Translations under genes and position numbers: made by a program | Notes under the pieces: model-generated | The model's input: only the letters and a program-made list of their open reading frames with translations | Databases searched by the model: none | What the model was told of the DNA's origin: nothing | DNA from: Cyanobacteria bacterium UBA8803 | GTDB lineage: Bacteria > Cyanobacteriota > Cyanobacteriia > Cyanobacteriales > Coleofasciculaceae | Direction: 5' to 3' | Assembly (NCBI GenBank): GCA_003505715.1 | Contig: DNXU01000165.1 | Coordinates: 17,327-23,219 of the forward strand | DNA length: 5,893 nt | In this document: positions 1 through 5,813 of the stretch, piece by piece | Numbering within the stretch: the stretch's first letter is position 1 | Layout: every line of letters starts with the position of its first letter

Positions 1-1
1 G

Positions 2-580
2 GACTGGTTCTTTGGGGTTGATATGGCGGTGTATCACACCACTGGGGTAAGTCCTAAAGTGCCAGTGGTACCGGATGCCTTTTTGAGCCTGGAAGTTGAG
101 CGCAAAAAAGCTGGCAAGTCTCGCCGAAGCTACGCCACCTGGGAGGAAAATAACATCCCGCCCATCCTAGTGTTAGAGATGGTTTCCCACCGTCCTAACG
201 ATGAGTATGACGAGAAGCTGGATATCTATGCCCGGTTAGGGGTACTCTACTACGTGGTCTATAATCCGGAGTTTTGGCAGCGCGATCGCCATCAACCCTT
301 TGAGATCTACCGACTGGAGCAAGAAACCTATCGACAGCAAATCGGTGAACCGTACTGGATGCCAGAAGTCGGTTTGGGACTAGGTCGTAGTCGGCAGGTA
401 ATCGGTGGTATTGATCAAGAAGTGCTGATCTGGCACGATGCCCAGGGGCAACCTTACCCCATGCCAGATCAGAGGATTCAGGACATGCAAAGTCAACTGA
501 TGGCAGAACGCCAGCGGACGGAGCGATTGGCGGCATATTTGCGATCACTCGGTGTCGATCCTGATCACTTACCGGGTTAG
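2..580 (+). CDS. Uma2 family endonuclease (PD-(D/E)XK fold), 5'-partial
   Basis: The reading frame is already open at the window edge: codons before the internal ATG at 23 read DWFFGVD, which continues into MAVYH as in typical cyanobacterial Uma2 proteins. The true start is therefore outside the window and the ATG at 23 is internal. Numbering from that Met, the visible core has a Pro-Asp pair (residues 17-18), a beta strand ending in Glu (LVLE, E52), then S-H-x-P, D63, K65 and the segment YARLGVLYYVVYNP (69-82). This order of D, E and K is what the Uma2/DUF820 group of PD-(D/E)XK nuclease-like proteins shows. The last 30 or so residues are charged and look like a short helix or coiled coil, ending in a G-V-D-P-D tail common in the family. 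The cellular role of Uma2 proteins is largely unknown, and cyanobacteria often carry dozens of copies. The stop TAG lies 14 bp from the stop of the convergent flavoenzyme gene. Family assignment is strong; nuclease activity is inferred. Confidence 0.87.
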   Translation, partial: DWFFGVDMAVYHTTGVSPKVPVVPDAFLSLEVERKKAGKSRRSYATWEENNIPPILVLEMVSHRPNDEYDEKLDIYARLGVLYYVVYNPEFWQRDRHQPFEIYRLEQETYRQQIGEPYWMPEVGLGLGRSRQVIGGIDQEVLIWHDAQGQPYPMPDQRIQDMQSQLMAERQRTERLAAYLRSLGVDPDHLPG

Positions 581-594
581 GAACCTGCGCTAAT

Positions 595-2031
595 TTACTT
601 AATCCGACTTAAAATTTCCTGAGCAACTCGTTCGGCTGATTCCAGGGCAGATTCCATCCCAGGTGAGGAAATAGCAGTATGTTCGCCAGCAAAGTGAATT
701 CTCTGCCAGGGCTGTGCCATCTGCTTTTGAAAGCGACGGATTTGCCCAGGGCCAAAATGGGAATAAGCGCCACGGGCATAGGGATCGCGCCCCCAAGAAA
801 CAACCCGTACAATCTCCATAGTCTTCTCAATTCCCGGACGAATTTGTTGGAGTTGCGATCGCACAAATTGCTCTAATCCTCTTGCACTCATGGCATCTAA
901 CTTTTGCGCACCCTCTCCACTCACCCAACAAACCCAGCTTTGCACTTTTCCCTGGCGATCGCGTACTGGGAAAATACTCTGTAGCGCTGAATCTGTCCAC
1001 ATCATGGGCGGATAGCCATCTTTTTCCCAAAAAGGTTCTCGTACCGTAAAGCGAATTTGGGTTACTGGGGTATAATTTAATTCCTTAATCGCCTCAGATT
1101 GTACCGCAGGCAAACGAGGCATGATTTCCACCTCCCGCAGCACAGAAAAAGGTAGAGTTACTACCACATAATCAGCCCGAAAACTCGATCCGTCTCCACA
1201 GTGAACTTCTACACTCCTATCAAGCGAGCGAATTGCCTCTACCACTTTATTCATCTGCACAGGAGACTGCAAAGCAGCTGCCATTTTTTCGGGTAAGCGG
1301 CTATTACCATCCTGAATATGTGATGGTTGTTTCCCAATATTTTGGCCACGCTGATCGTTCCGCAACGCCCATAAAGCTGAAGCAGTCTCTAAGCTATTTG
1401 TTCGGGAACTTGGGTTGAAATTAATCAAACGCAAGGCTTCCGTCGAGGCTCCTTGACTACGCAGATAATCAGCCAAGGGCATATCCAAATCAGCATATTC
1501 AGGTTTTGTCCAAGCTGTCGCATCCTGCAAAGGATTGTTTTGCCGCAGATAGTGGTTGAGCAGCAATGGTGGCACGAGGTTACGTTCATTTGCAGCTAAC
1601 TGATTTGCCTTGGCCCCAGCCCAATCTTTTGGTAATAGAGCTTGTTGTCGCACATACAGTAACATTTCTCGATCTAAACCCAGGGCTGGCTCTAGAGGAA
1701 CTTGCAATCGTTCCGCTAAAGCTACCAAACGCTCATATTTTTCACTAAAGGATTGCCCTCCTGCTTCCGGCTGGCCTGGAATATCATGGAGAGTATGGAC
1801 ACGTCCCCCAACGCGATCGCGTGCTTCTAAAACAGTTACTGATAGCCCTTTGGCTTCTAATAGCAAAGCTGTATATAAACCGGAAAGTCCCGCACCGAGA
1901 ACCAATACGGAGGTAGGTTGACTAGCAGATGCCGCTAGTTGTTGGGTAGCCCGACTTAAAACGAGTAAAGAGAGGACAGATTGGCTCAATCCTCCGATAA
2001 AATCGCGGCGATTCAACTTTCTGGTAGCCAT
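595..2031 (-). CDS. Tat-exported flavin amine oxidase-like FAD oxidoreductase
   Basis: Predicted 478-residue FAD enzyme of the flavin monoamine oxidase/L-amino acid oxidase superfamily. I chose the ATG at 2031: GGAG lies 3 nt upstream, while the in-frame TTG at 2052 has no ribosome binding site. The N-terminus has a twin-arginine signal, LNRRDFIGG (R8-R9), then a hydrophobic stretch and a likely cleavage site in ASAS near residue 36, so the folded, FAD-loaded protein should be exported by Tat. The Rossmann dinucleotide motif GAGLSG is at 46-51, with the ribose-binding Glu at E69 and GGRV at 75-78. The C-terminal FAD motif FAGEHT is at 447-452, followed by GMESALESAERVA (458-470). The family oxidises amines or amino acids to imines, usually with O2. 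Two positions differ from classical members: the lysine near the flavin N5 is Q325 (TQIRFTVREPFW), and the aromatic-cage position before M459 is glycine. No cysteine suits covalent FAD attachment. Substrate unknown. It is divergent from the secreted cupin gene and convergent with the Uma2 gene. Confidence 0.88.
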   Translation of the reverse strand: MATRKLNRRDFIGGLSQSVLSLLVLSRATQQLAASASQPTSVLVLGAGLSGLYTALLLEAKGLSVTVLEARDRVGGRVHTLHDIPGQPEAGGQSFSEKYERLVALAERLQVPLEPALGLDREMLLYVRQQALLPKDWAGAKANQLAANERNLVPPLLLNHYLRQNNPLQDATAWTKPEYADLDMPLADYLRSQGASTEALRLINFNPSSRTNSLETASALWALRNDQRGQNIGKQPSHIQDGNSRLPEKMAAALQSPVQMNKVVEAIRSLDRSVEVHCGDGSSFRADYVVVTLPFSVLREVEIMPRLPAVQSEAIKELNYTPVTQIRFTVREPFWEKDGYPPMMWTDSALQSIFPVRDRQGKVQSWVCWVSGEGAQKLDAMSARGLEQFVRSQLQQIRPGIEKTMEIVRVVSWGRDPYARGAYSHFGPGQIRRFQKQMAQPWQRIHFAGEHTAISSPGMESALESAERVAQEILSRIK

Positions 2032-2034
2032 GTT

Positions 2035-2038
2035 CTCC
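2035..2038 (-). promoter_or_regulatory. Ribosome binding site deciding the flavoenzyme start
   Basis: On the minus strand GGAG is followed by AAC and then the ATG at 2031. The 3 nt spacing is short but usable. The longer reading frame starting at the TTG at 2052 has no purine-rich motif upstream, and a start at 2031 places the twin arginines at residues 8-9, a normal Tat arrangement. Confidence 0.5.
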
Positions 2039-2063
2039 ACAAGGTAAACCAAATCTTTGGAGC

Positions 2064-2120
2064 GGGCGAGTCAATTGAGGTTATCGCATTCATCTTTGAT
2101 ATTTTCACAGCGACTCGCCC
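2064..2120. repeat. Inverted repeat with 9 bp perfect arms in the divergent intergenic region
   Basis: GGGCGAGTC (2064-2072) is exactly complementary to GACTCGCCC (2112-2120), with 39 bp between. The right arm continues as CCTACAGG, which resembles the end of common cyanobacterial intergenic repeats ending in GCCCCTACA. The left end has diverged from that pattern (GGAGC before the arm). It is probably a degraded palindromic repeat element. It lies between two divergent genes, so either promoter could overlap it, and a regulatory loop is an alternative reading. The family resemblance is from memory. Confidence 0.55.
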
Positions 2121-2133
2121 CTACAGGTATATA
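2104..2133 (+). promoter_or_regulatory. Possible promoter for the cupin gene
   Basis: TTCACA (2104-2109) resembles a -35 box, and TATATA (2128-2133) lies 18 bp downstream as a -10 box. This would start transcription near 2140 and give a leader of about 17 nt. A second option is TATAAAAT (2143-2150) as the -10, which would give a nearly leaderless mRNA starting at or next to the ATG at 2157. The sequence is so AT-rich that chance matches are likely. No convincing promoter was found for the divergent flavoenzyme. Confidence 0.3.
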
Positions 2134-2151
2134 TTTTATATGTATAAAATA
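2132..2151. promoter_or_regulatory. AT-rich perfect palindrome, candidate operator
   Basis: TATTTTATA (2132-2140) and TATAAAATA (2143-2151) are exact reverse complements around a TG centre. The palindrome ends 5 bp before the cupin ATG and overlaps both candidate -10 boxes, so a dimeric repressor bound here would block transcription or translation. AT-rich palindromes of this kind are used by several regulator families, including Fur-type ones, but no specific regulator can be named. Confidence 0.4.
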
Positions 2152-2156
2152 AAATT

Positions 2157-2660
2157 ATGAATAAAACCAATTTGACTATGAGAAAACTTTCTCTGCTTCT
2201 GCCCTTAGCTATCCTAGCTTTTGGCAGTGTAGTTGTTAACAGCCAAGAAACCTCTTCACCCAATCATTACACTCAATCTGTTACCCGTGAAGTTTTAGCG
2301 AATGGTTATCCCACTCAAGATCAAAAGCAGATTCTTGAGCTTGTCCGCTATACTATCGCACCTAGAACCAAACTACCTATTCATACTCATCCGGGAATGC
2401 AGATTGAAAGAGTAGAGGCAGGAACTTTAACTTATAAGGTTTTAGAAGGAGAAGCTAAAATAACGAAAGCGAATGGCACAGAATTGATTCTACAAGCAGG
2501 GGAAACTATACAGCTTACAGTCGGAGATTCTTTAGTTGAACCTGCCAGAATGGTTCATTATGGAGAAAATCAAACAGACAGCCTGGTGATTCTATTGTCT
2601 GCTTCTCTATTTGATGCTAATCAACCAAAGGCTATTTTAATCAATCCTCAAAACAGATGA
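2157..2660 (+). CDS. Secreted single-domain cupin protein
   Basis: Predicted 167-residue protein with a Sec-type signal peptide: basic start (R9-K10), hydrophobic core LSLLLPLAILAFGSVVV (11-27) and a plausible cleavage site near VNS-QE (after residue 29). No lipobox is present. The mature part is a single cupin beta-barrel. Motif 1 is H76-x-H78-x3-Q82-x6-G89, with Gln where many cupins have the metal-binding Glu. Motif 2 is G123-x5-P129-x4-H134-x3-N138. H76, H78, Q82 and H134 would bind a metal ion. The barrel alone does not define a reaction: a quercetin dioxygenase-like enzyme, a sugar- or metabolite-binding protein and a storage-like role are all possible. The start is uncertain because neither the ATG at 2157 nor the in-frame ATG at 2178 (M8) has a Shine-Dalgarno sequence; M8 would give a compact signal peptide. 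The gene looks more AT-rich than its neighbours and lacks HIP1 sites. It is divergent from the Tat-exported flavoenzyme. Confidence 0.82.
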   Translation: MNKTNLTMRKLSLLLPLAILAFGSVVVNSQETSSPNHYTQSVTREVLANGYPTQDQKQILELVRYTIAPRTKLPIHTHPGMQIERVEAGTLTYKVLEGEAKITKANGTELILQAGETIQLTVGDSLVEPARMVHYGENQTDSLVILLSASLFDANQPKAILINPQNR

Positions 2661-2765
2661 ATTTGATGAGAGATGTGGAAAAAATCCTGAGAGGTCTAGC
2701 TTTTGTCAACCACTTGCATTGGTTACTACTAACCTGTTTATATAACTTCGATCGCTCAGAATTTT

Positions 2766-2819
2766 AGTCCACCTAGCTTGGACTTGAGCTATTAGCCAGA
2801 GACTTGAGTCTCTGGCTAA
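2766..2819. repeat. Two-hairpin palindromic repeat element between convergent genes
   Basis: Two adjacent inverted repeats: AGTCCA (2766-2771) with TGGACT (2779-2784) around a 7 nt loop, then perfect 13 bp arms at 2792-2804 and 2807-2819. The octamer GACTTGAG occurs in both hairpins (2781-2788 and 2801-2808). The order AGTCC-hairpin, short linker, AGCC-hairpin resembles a widespread cyanobacterial intergenic repeat that I recall in variants with other stem sequences; this needs a genome search. It fills the space between the cupin and PBP genes. Confidence 0.55.
2792..2819. terminator. Probable bidirectional terminator hairpin
   Basis: A 13 bp perfect stem beginning TTAGCCAGAG closes around TG at 2805-2806, in practice a 4 nt loop. 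It lies 3 bp beyond the PBP stop codon and about 130 bp beyond the cupin stop, so it can serve both convergent transcripts. On the plus strand it is followed by GCTTTATT, a weak T-rich stretch that overlaps the end of the PBP gene. On the minus strand no T-run follows. The stem is strong, but termination efficiency is uncertain. Confidence 0.55.
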
Positions 2820-2822
2820 GCT

Positions 2823-5471
2823 TTATTGCCCAGAACCCGATCCCGATCCAGAAGCTGGGGGTGCTGACTCTGGTACAGGTGCTTTGCGAGAAGCAGGGGG
2901 TGCTGGAGGTGGTGCTACAGGTGCAGCTTCAACTCTGGGTTCCTGACGACGGGTAGCAGGAGCAGCAGGTGGGTTGTTAGCTGGGGAGGAAGCAGCAGGC
3001 CGAGATCTGCGCCGCCTTGGTGCTGACTCTCTGGGAGTTGAGTTGCTAGTATCTGAGTTTTCGACACGCACTCGACGGCGGGAACGTATTGTAGGTTGTT
3101 CTGTAGATTGCTGAGATTGCTGAGATTGCTGAGATTGCTGAGATTGAGTTTCATTATACGTCCGGCGACGCCGTTTGGAACGACGGGTTTCGACAGGAGC
3201 TTGCTCTGAGGAGGTATTTCTATAACTCCTTCTCGATCGCCGCCGAGACGGCTGTTGAGAACTACGCTGATTATTATCCTCCGTTCTCTGTTCGTAACTG
3301 CGTCGAGACCTGCGTTCGTAAGTTTGTCCAGAACTTCGTTCCAAGTTCTCTGCCGAAGGAGGAACCTTTTTGGCAATAGTACGTTTGGGTTTGACTGACT
3401 CAGCTTTAATAATGCCTTTGCGGCCTTCTAATTGGTTGGGCCGTTCGGGGAATTGCTCAACCTTCATATTTTCGACAACCTTACTCATGAACTGATTCCA
3501 TGTATAGGCTGCCGTGCTACTCGCGCCGAATGTTGGCTTGTTGTCGTCATTACCCAGCCAGACACCTGCTACCATTTGGGGAATGTAGCCCACGAACCAA
3601 AGATCGCGAGCCTCATCAGAGGTGCCTGTTTTCCCAGCCACAGGTCGGTTGTCAAGCTGAGCTGAACGTCCTGTACCATCAGTTACAACGCCTCGGAGCA
3701 TCCAGGTCATGATGGCGGAGGTGTCTTCATCAATTGCTCGCTCTCCCTTAAAGTCTTCTTGATAAATTACCTTACCGTGGCGGTCGAGAATGCGGCGAAT
3801 ACCGTGGGGTTTCCTGTGAACGCCTTGAGTTGCCAAGGTGCCATAGGCACTGGTTAGCTCTAGGAGATTGACTTCATAAGCTCCCAAAGCCAGAGAGTAG
3901 GTCGGATTGAGGGTCGATTCAATGCCCATTTTATTGGCAATTTCAATCGTGGGCTTCCAACCGACATCAATTAACGCCTTAACAGCAACAGTATTGACGG
4001 AGTGGGTGAGGGCGTCTTTGATATTGATCCAACCCCGAAACTTCTCGCTATAGTTTTTAGGTTCGTAACCATCAACGATGAAAGGGGCATCCTGGTAACC
4101 CCGATGCGGAGAGAAACCTGCCGCGATCGCAGTTGTATAAACAAAGGTTTTAAAGGTAGATCCGGGCTGGCGTTGGGCTTGGGTAACGCGGTTAAATTGT
4201 TGATCGTAGAAATCTTTTCCACCTACCATGGCCTTAATCTGACCGTTGCGCGGGTCGATAGCAACTAAGGCTGCCTGCTCGAACCGCTGGTAGCGACCGC
4301 TTTTTTCAATGGTGTTTTTTACAGCTTCTTCAGCAGCTAGCTGCCAATCTAAATTAATTGTAGTTTCAACGATCAATCCCTTCTTAGCCAGTAACTCTTG
4401 GGAGACGTACTTGGGCAGTTCCTGTTGAATGTATTCGGTAAAGTAGTAAGCTTGCCGATCCAGTCGCTTGGGATTGCTGGGTTTTATGTTCAGGGGCGTG
4501 GCGATCGCTTCAGCTGCTTCCTCGGCGCTGATGTAGCCTTTTTCCTGCATCCGCCGTAGTACTACATCGCGGCGCTCTTTTGCCACTTTATCGTTAACAA
4601 ACGGTGAATAAACACTTGGAGCAGGAGGCAGAGCTGCCAGCATTGCCATTTCTGGTAGCGTCAATTCTTTAACAGGTTTGCTAAAGTATACCCAAGTCGC
4701 ATCAGCCACCCCGTAAGCTCCCGAACCCAGATACACCAGGTTTAAATAACGCTCCAAGATTTCATCTTTGCTCAAGTCTTGCTCCAGTTTTTGCGCCATC
4801 CGCATTTCCCGAAGCTTGCGCATTAAGCTGCGCTCCTGATCGAAGTAAACAATCCGAGCCAACTGCTGGGTGATCGTACTCCCGCCTTCCACCACATCTC
4901 TCGCCACTAAGTTCGATATTGCGGCACGGGCAATCCCTTGGTAATCGAGTCCCTGATGTTCTTCAAAATGCTGGTCTTCGATGGCAATAAAAGCGTGTTG
5001 TAAATGTTCCGGGATTTCCCAAATTTTGAGATTATCGTGGGTAGCTGGCCCAATTTGCTGGACAATCGAACCGTCTGAGGCTTTGATGGTTATGGTATCA
5101 TCCCGAACATAGGTCAAAACATCTCTAGTGGAATCAGGAAGGCTTTCATCTAGTGCGTGCCAGCCCATACCCAGAGCGATCGCACCGCCACTAACGCTGG
5201 CAATTCCCAATCCCCACCAAAACCGCGCTTGACGATATATTGGTCTTGGCCCGGAGAATGACTCAATGACTGTATGGGGAAACTGTTTCAGCCCGTTGAG
5301 CGCGATCTCTGCTCCCCGCAGGCATTGCGTCACTAACTTCTGTGACAAAGGTTTCTCTTTCTCTTCCGGTTGAACATCAAGGGTATAGGCGGAATCCGCT
5401 TCCGGTTCCGCTGAAGCCTCTGACTTCAATCGGCTAGATGGATCTTCATGTTTTGAGATGGAATTTGACAC
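2823..5471 (-). CDS. Penicillin-binding protein 1A family, bifunctional glycosyltransferase/transpeptidase
   Basis: Complete 882-residue class A PBP that polymerises lipid II into glycan strands and crosslinks them on the outer face of the plasma membrane. A GTG start at 5471 is supported by GAGGAG 5 nt upstream. Order: acidic cytoplasmic N-terminus (1-83), one membrane helix (about 84-104), then a GT51 domain (about 145-300) with EDQHFEEHQG (catalytic E165), GGSTITQQLA (196-205), RKLREMRMA (second acidic residue E222) and ILERYLNLVYLGSGAYGV (238-255). The transpeptidase domain (about 400-665) has STFK (nucleophile S438, K441), SVN (491-493) and KTGT (614-617). All catalytic motifs are intact. 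Residues from about 697 to the end are a low-complexity tail rich in Arg, Ser, Gln, Pro and Ala, ending in Ser-Gly repeats; it should lie in the periplasm. Cyanobacteria carry several class A paralogues, so no gene symbol is assigned. It looks monocistronic, with a terminator hairpin right after the stop. Confidence 0.96.
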   Translation of the reverse strand: MSNSISKHEDPSSRLKSEASAEPEADSAYTLDVQPEEKEKPLSQKLVTQCLRGAEIALNGLKQFPHTVIESFSGPRPIYRQARFWWGLGIASVSGGAIALGMGWHALDESLPDSTRDVLTYVRDDTITIKASDGSIVQQIGPATHDNLKIWEIPEHLQHAFIAIEDQHFEEHQGLDYQGIARAAISNLVARDVVEGGSTITQQLARIVYFDQERSLMRKLREMRMAQKLEQDLSKDEILERYLNLVYLGSGAYGVADATWVYFSKPVKELTLPEMAMLAALPPAPSVYSPFVNDKVAKERRDVVLRRMQEKGYISAEEAAEAIATPLNIKPSNPKRLDRQAYYFTEYIQQELPKYVSQELLAKKGLIVETTINLDWQLAAEEAVKNTIEKSGRYQRFEQAALVAIDPRNGQIKAMVGGKDFYDQQFNRVTQAQRQPGSTFKTFVYTTAIAAGFSPHRGYQDAPFIVDGYEPKNYSEKFRGWINIKDALTHSVNTVAVKALIDVGWKPTIEIANKMGIESTLNPTYSLALGAYEVNLLELTSAYGTLATQGVHRKPHGIRRILDRHGKVIYQEDFKGERAIDEDTSAIMTWMLRGVVTDGTGRSAQLDNRPVAGKTGTSDEARDLWFVGYIPQMVAGVWLGNDDNKPTFGASSTAAYTWNQFMSKVVENMKVEQFPERPNQLEGRKGIIKAESVKPKRTIAKKVPPSAENLERSSGQTYERRSRRSYEQRTEDNNQRSSQQPSRRRSRRSYRNTSSEQAPVETRRSKRRRRTYNETQSQQSQQSQQSQQSTEQPTIRSRRRVRVENSDTSNSTPRESAPRRRRSRPAASSPANNPPAAPATRRQEPRVEAAPVAPPPAPPASRKAPVPESAPPASGSGSGSGQ
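3102..3146 (-). repeat. 9 bp tandem repeat inside the PBP tail coding for Ser-Gln-Gln
   Basis: On the plus strand CTGAGATTG occurs four times in perfect tandem (3111-3146), preceded by a degenerate unit (3102-3110, TGTAGATTG). Because the unit is 9 bp, changes in copy number stay in frame. The protein reads SQQ four times in a row within the basic tail. This looks like recent slippage expansion in a region under weak constraint. Confidence 0.85.
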
Positions 5472-5476
5472 TTGAA

Positions 5477-5482
5477 CTCCTC
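5477..5482 (-). promoter_or_regulatory. Shine-Dalgarno site for the PBP GTG start
   Basis: The minus strand reads GAGGAG, five bases (TTCAA) before the GTG at 5471. This is a strong ribosome binding site at good spacing and is the reason for accepting the non-ATG start. Confidence 0.8.
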
Positions 5483-5566
5483 AATTACACCACAAGCCGC
5501 CAGGACTGCTTGCTTATTTTAGGGCTTGGGATCGGAATCTGGGCTAAGTCCTGAGTTTTCCCTTGA

Positions 5567-5595
5567 ATAATAGGTTAAATCTAAATATCTGGGAA
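5567..5595 (-). promoter_or_regulatory. Possible sigma-70 type promoter of the PBP gene
   Basis: On the minus strand TTCCCA (5590-5595) and TATTAT (5567-5572) match -35 and -10 boxes at 4 of 6 and 5 of 6 positions with a 17 bp spacer. Transcription would start near 5560 and give a leader of about 90 nt. Short inverted repeats lie in that leader (CAGGACT at 5501-5507 with AGTCCTG at 5547-5553), but they are too weak to call a riboregulator. Confidence 0.33.
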
Positions 5596-5733
5596 GTGGT
5601 AGATAGACTCCAGTTGTCATTTTCCCCCAAACTGAATCTCGTACCCTATGCTACAGCCCAAACCTTATATAAAATGCATTGTGCCAAATTTAGAGCCAAG
5701 GTACAAAATTTATCAGATGAAAATCCCAGTAAT

Positions 5734-5810
5734 GGTGCGTTAGCGTAGTGTAACACACCCTACAGATATTCATGGTGCCTTAACTTGCCAGTAACCCACC
5801 CTAAAGATAT
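5734..5810. repeat. Two diverged tandem copies of a palindromic intergenic repeat
   Basis: Copy 1 (5734-5769) begins GGTGCGTTA and continues, after 8 nt, as TAACACACCCTACAGATAT. Copy 2 (5774-5810) begins GGTGCCTTA and continues, after 9 nt, as TAACCCACCCTAAAGATAT. They are separated by TCAT. Within copy 1 the ends pair as a 9 bp stem with one mismatch; copy 2 has two mismatches. The pattern GGTGCGTTA with TAACGCACC is a common motif in cyanobacterial intergenic repeats, as recalled. The stems have decayed while the flanking CACCCTA-AGATAT part is kept in both copies. Confidence 0.65.
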
Positions 5811-5813
5811 AGA

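Noticed and set aside
23..25. ATG at 23 as the start of the Uma2 gene
   Set aside because: The frame is open upstream and encodes WFFGVD, a conserved part of Uma2 proteins, so the Met is internal and the gene is cut by the window edge.
195..548. A 117-codon frame antisense to the Uma2 gene
   Set aside because: It is wholly inside a well-supported gene on the other strand and has no recognisable motif.
1610..1921. A 103-codon frame antisense to the flavoenzyme
   Set aside because: It overlaps the FAD-binding coding region and its translation has no family features.
2032..2052. Longer flavoenzyme start at the TTG at 2052
   Set aside because: No ribosome binding site precedes the TTG, whereas GGAG precedes the ATG at 2031 and that start gives a normal Tat signal.
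2661..2765. A small gene or RNA gene between the cupin and the two-hairpin repeat
   Set aside because: No open frame with a ribosome binding site and no tRNA-like fold; only a 5 bp inverted repeat near 2708-2724.
2915..3376. A 153-codon open frame on the minus strand with Ser-Asn-Leu repeats
   Set aside because: It lies in another frame of the PBP tail on the same strand, and its repeat is only the 9 bp minisatellite read out of frame.
5493..5553. A riboswitch or attenuator in the PBP leader
   Set aside because: Only 6-7 bp inverted repeats with long loops are seen, with no known aptamer pattern.
5563..5748. A 61-codon frame in the region right of the PBP gene
   Set aside because: TTG start without a ribosome binding site, overlap with the likely PBP promoter, and an end inside a repeat make it unlikely to be a gene.
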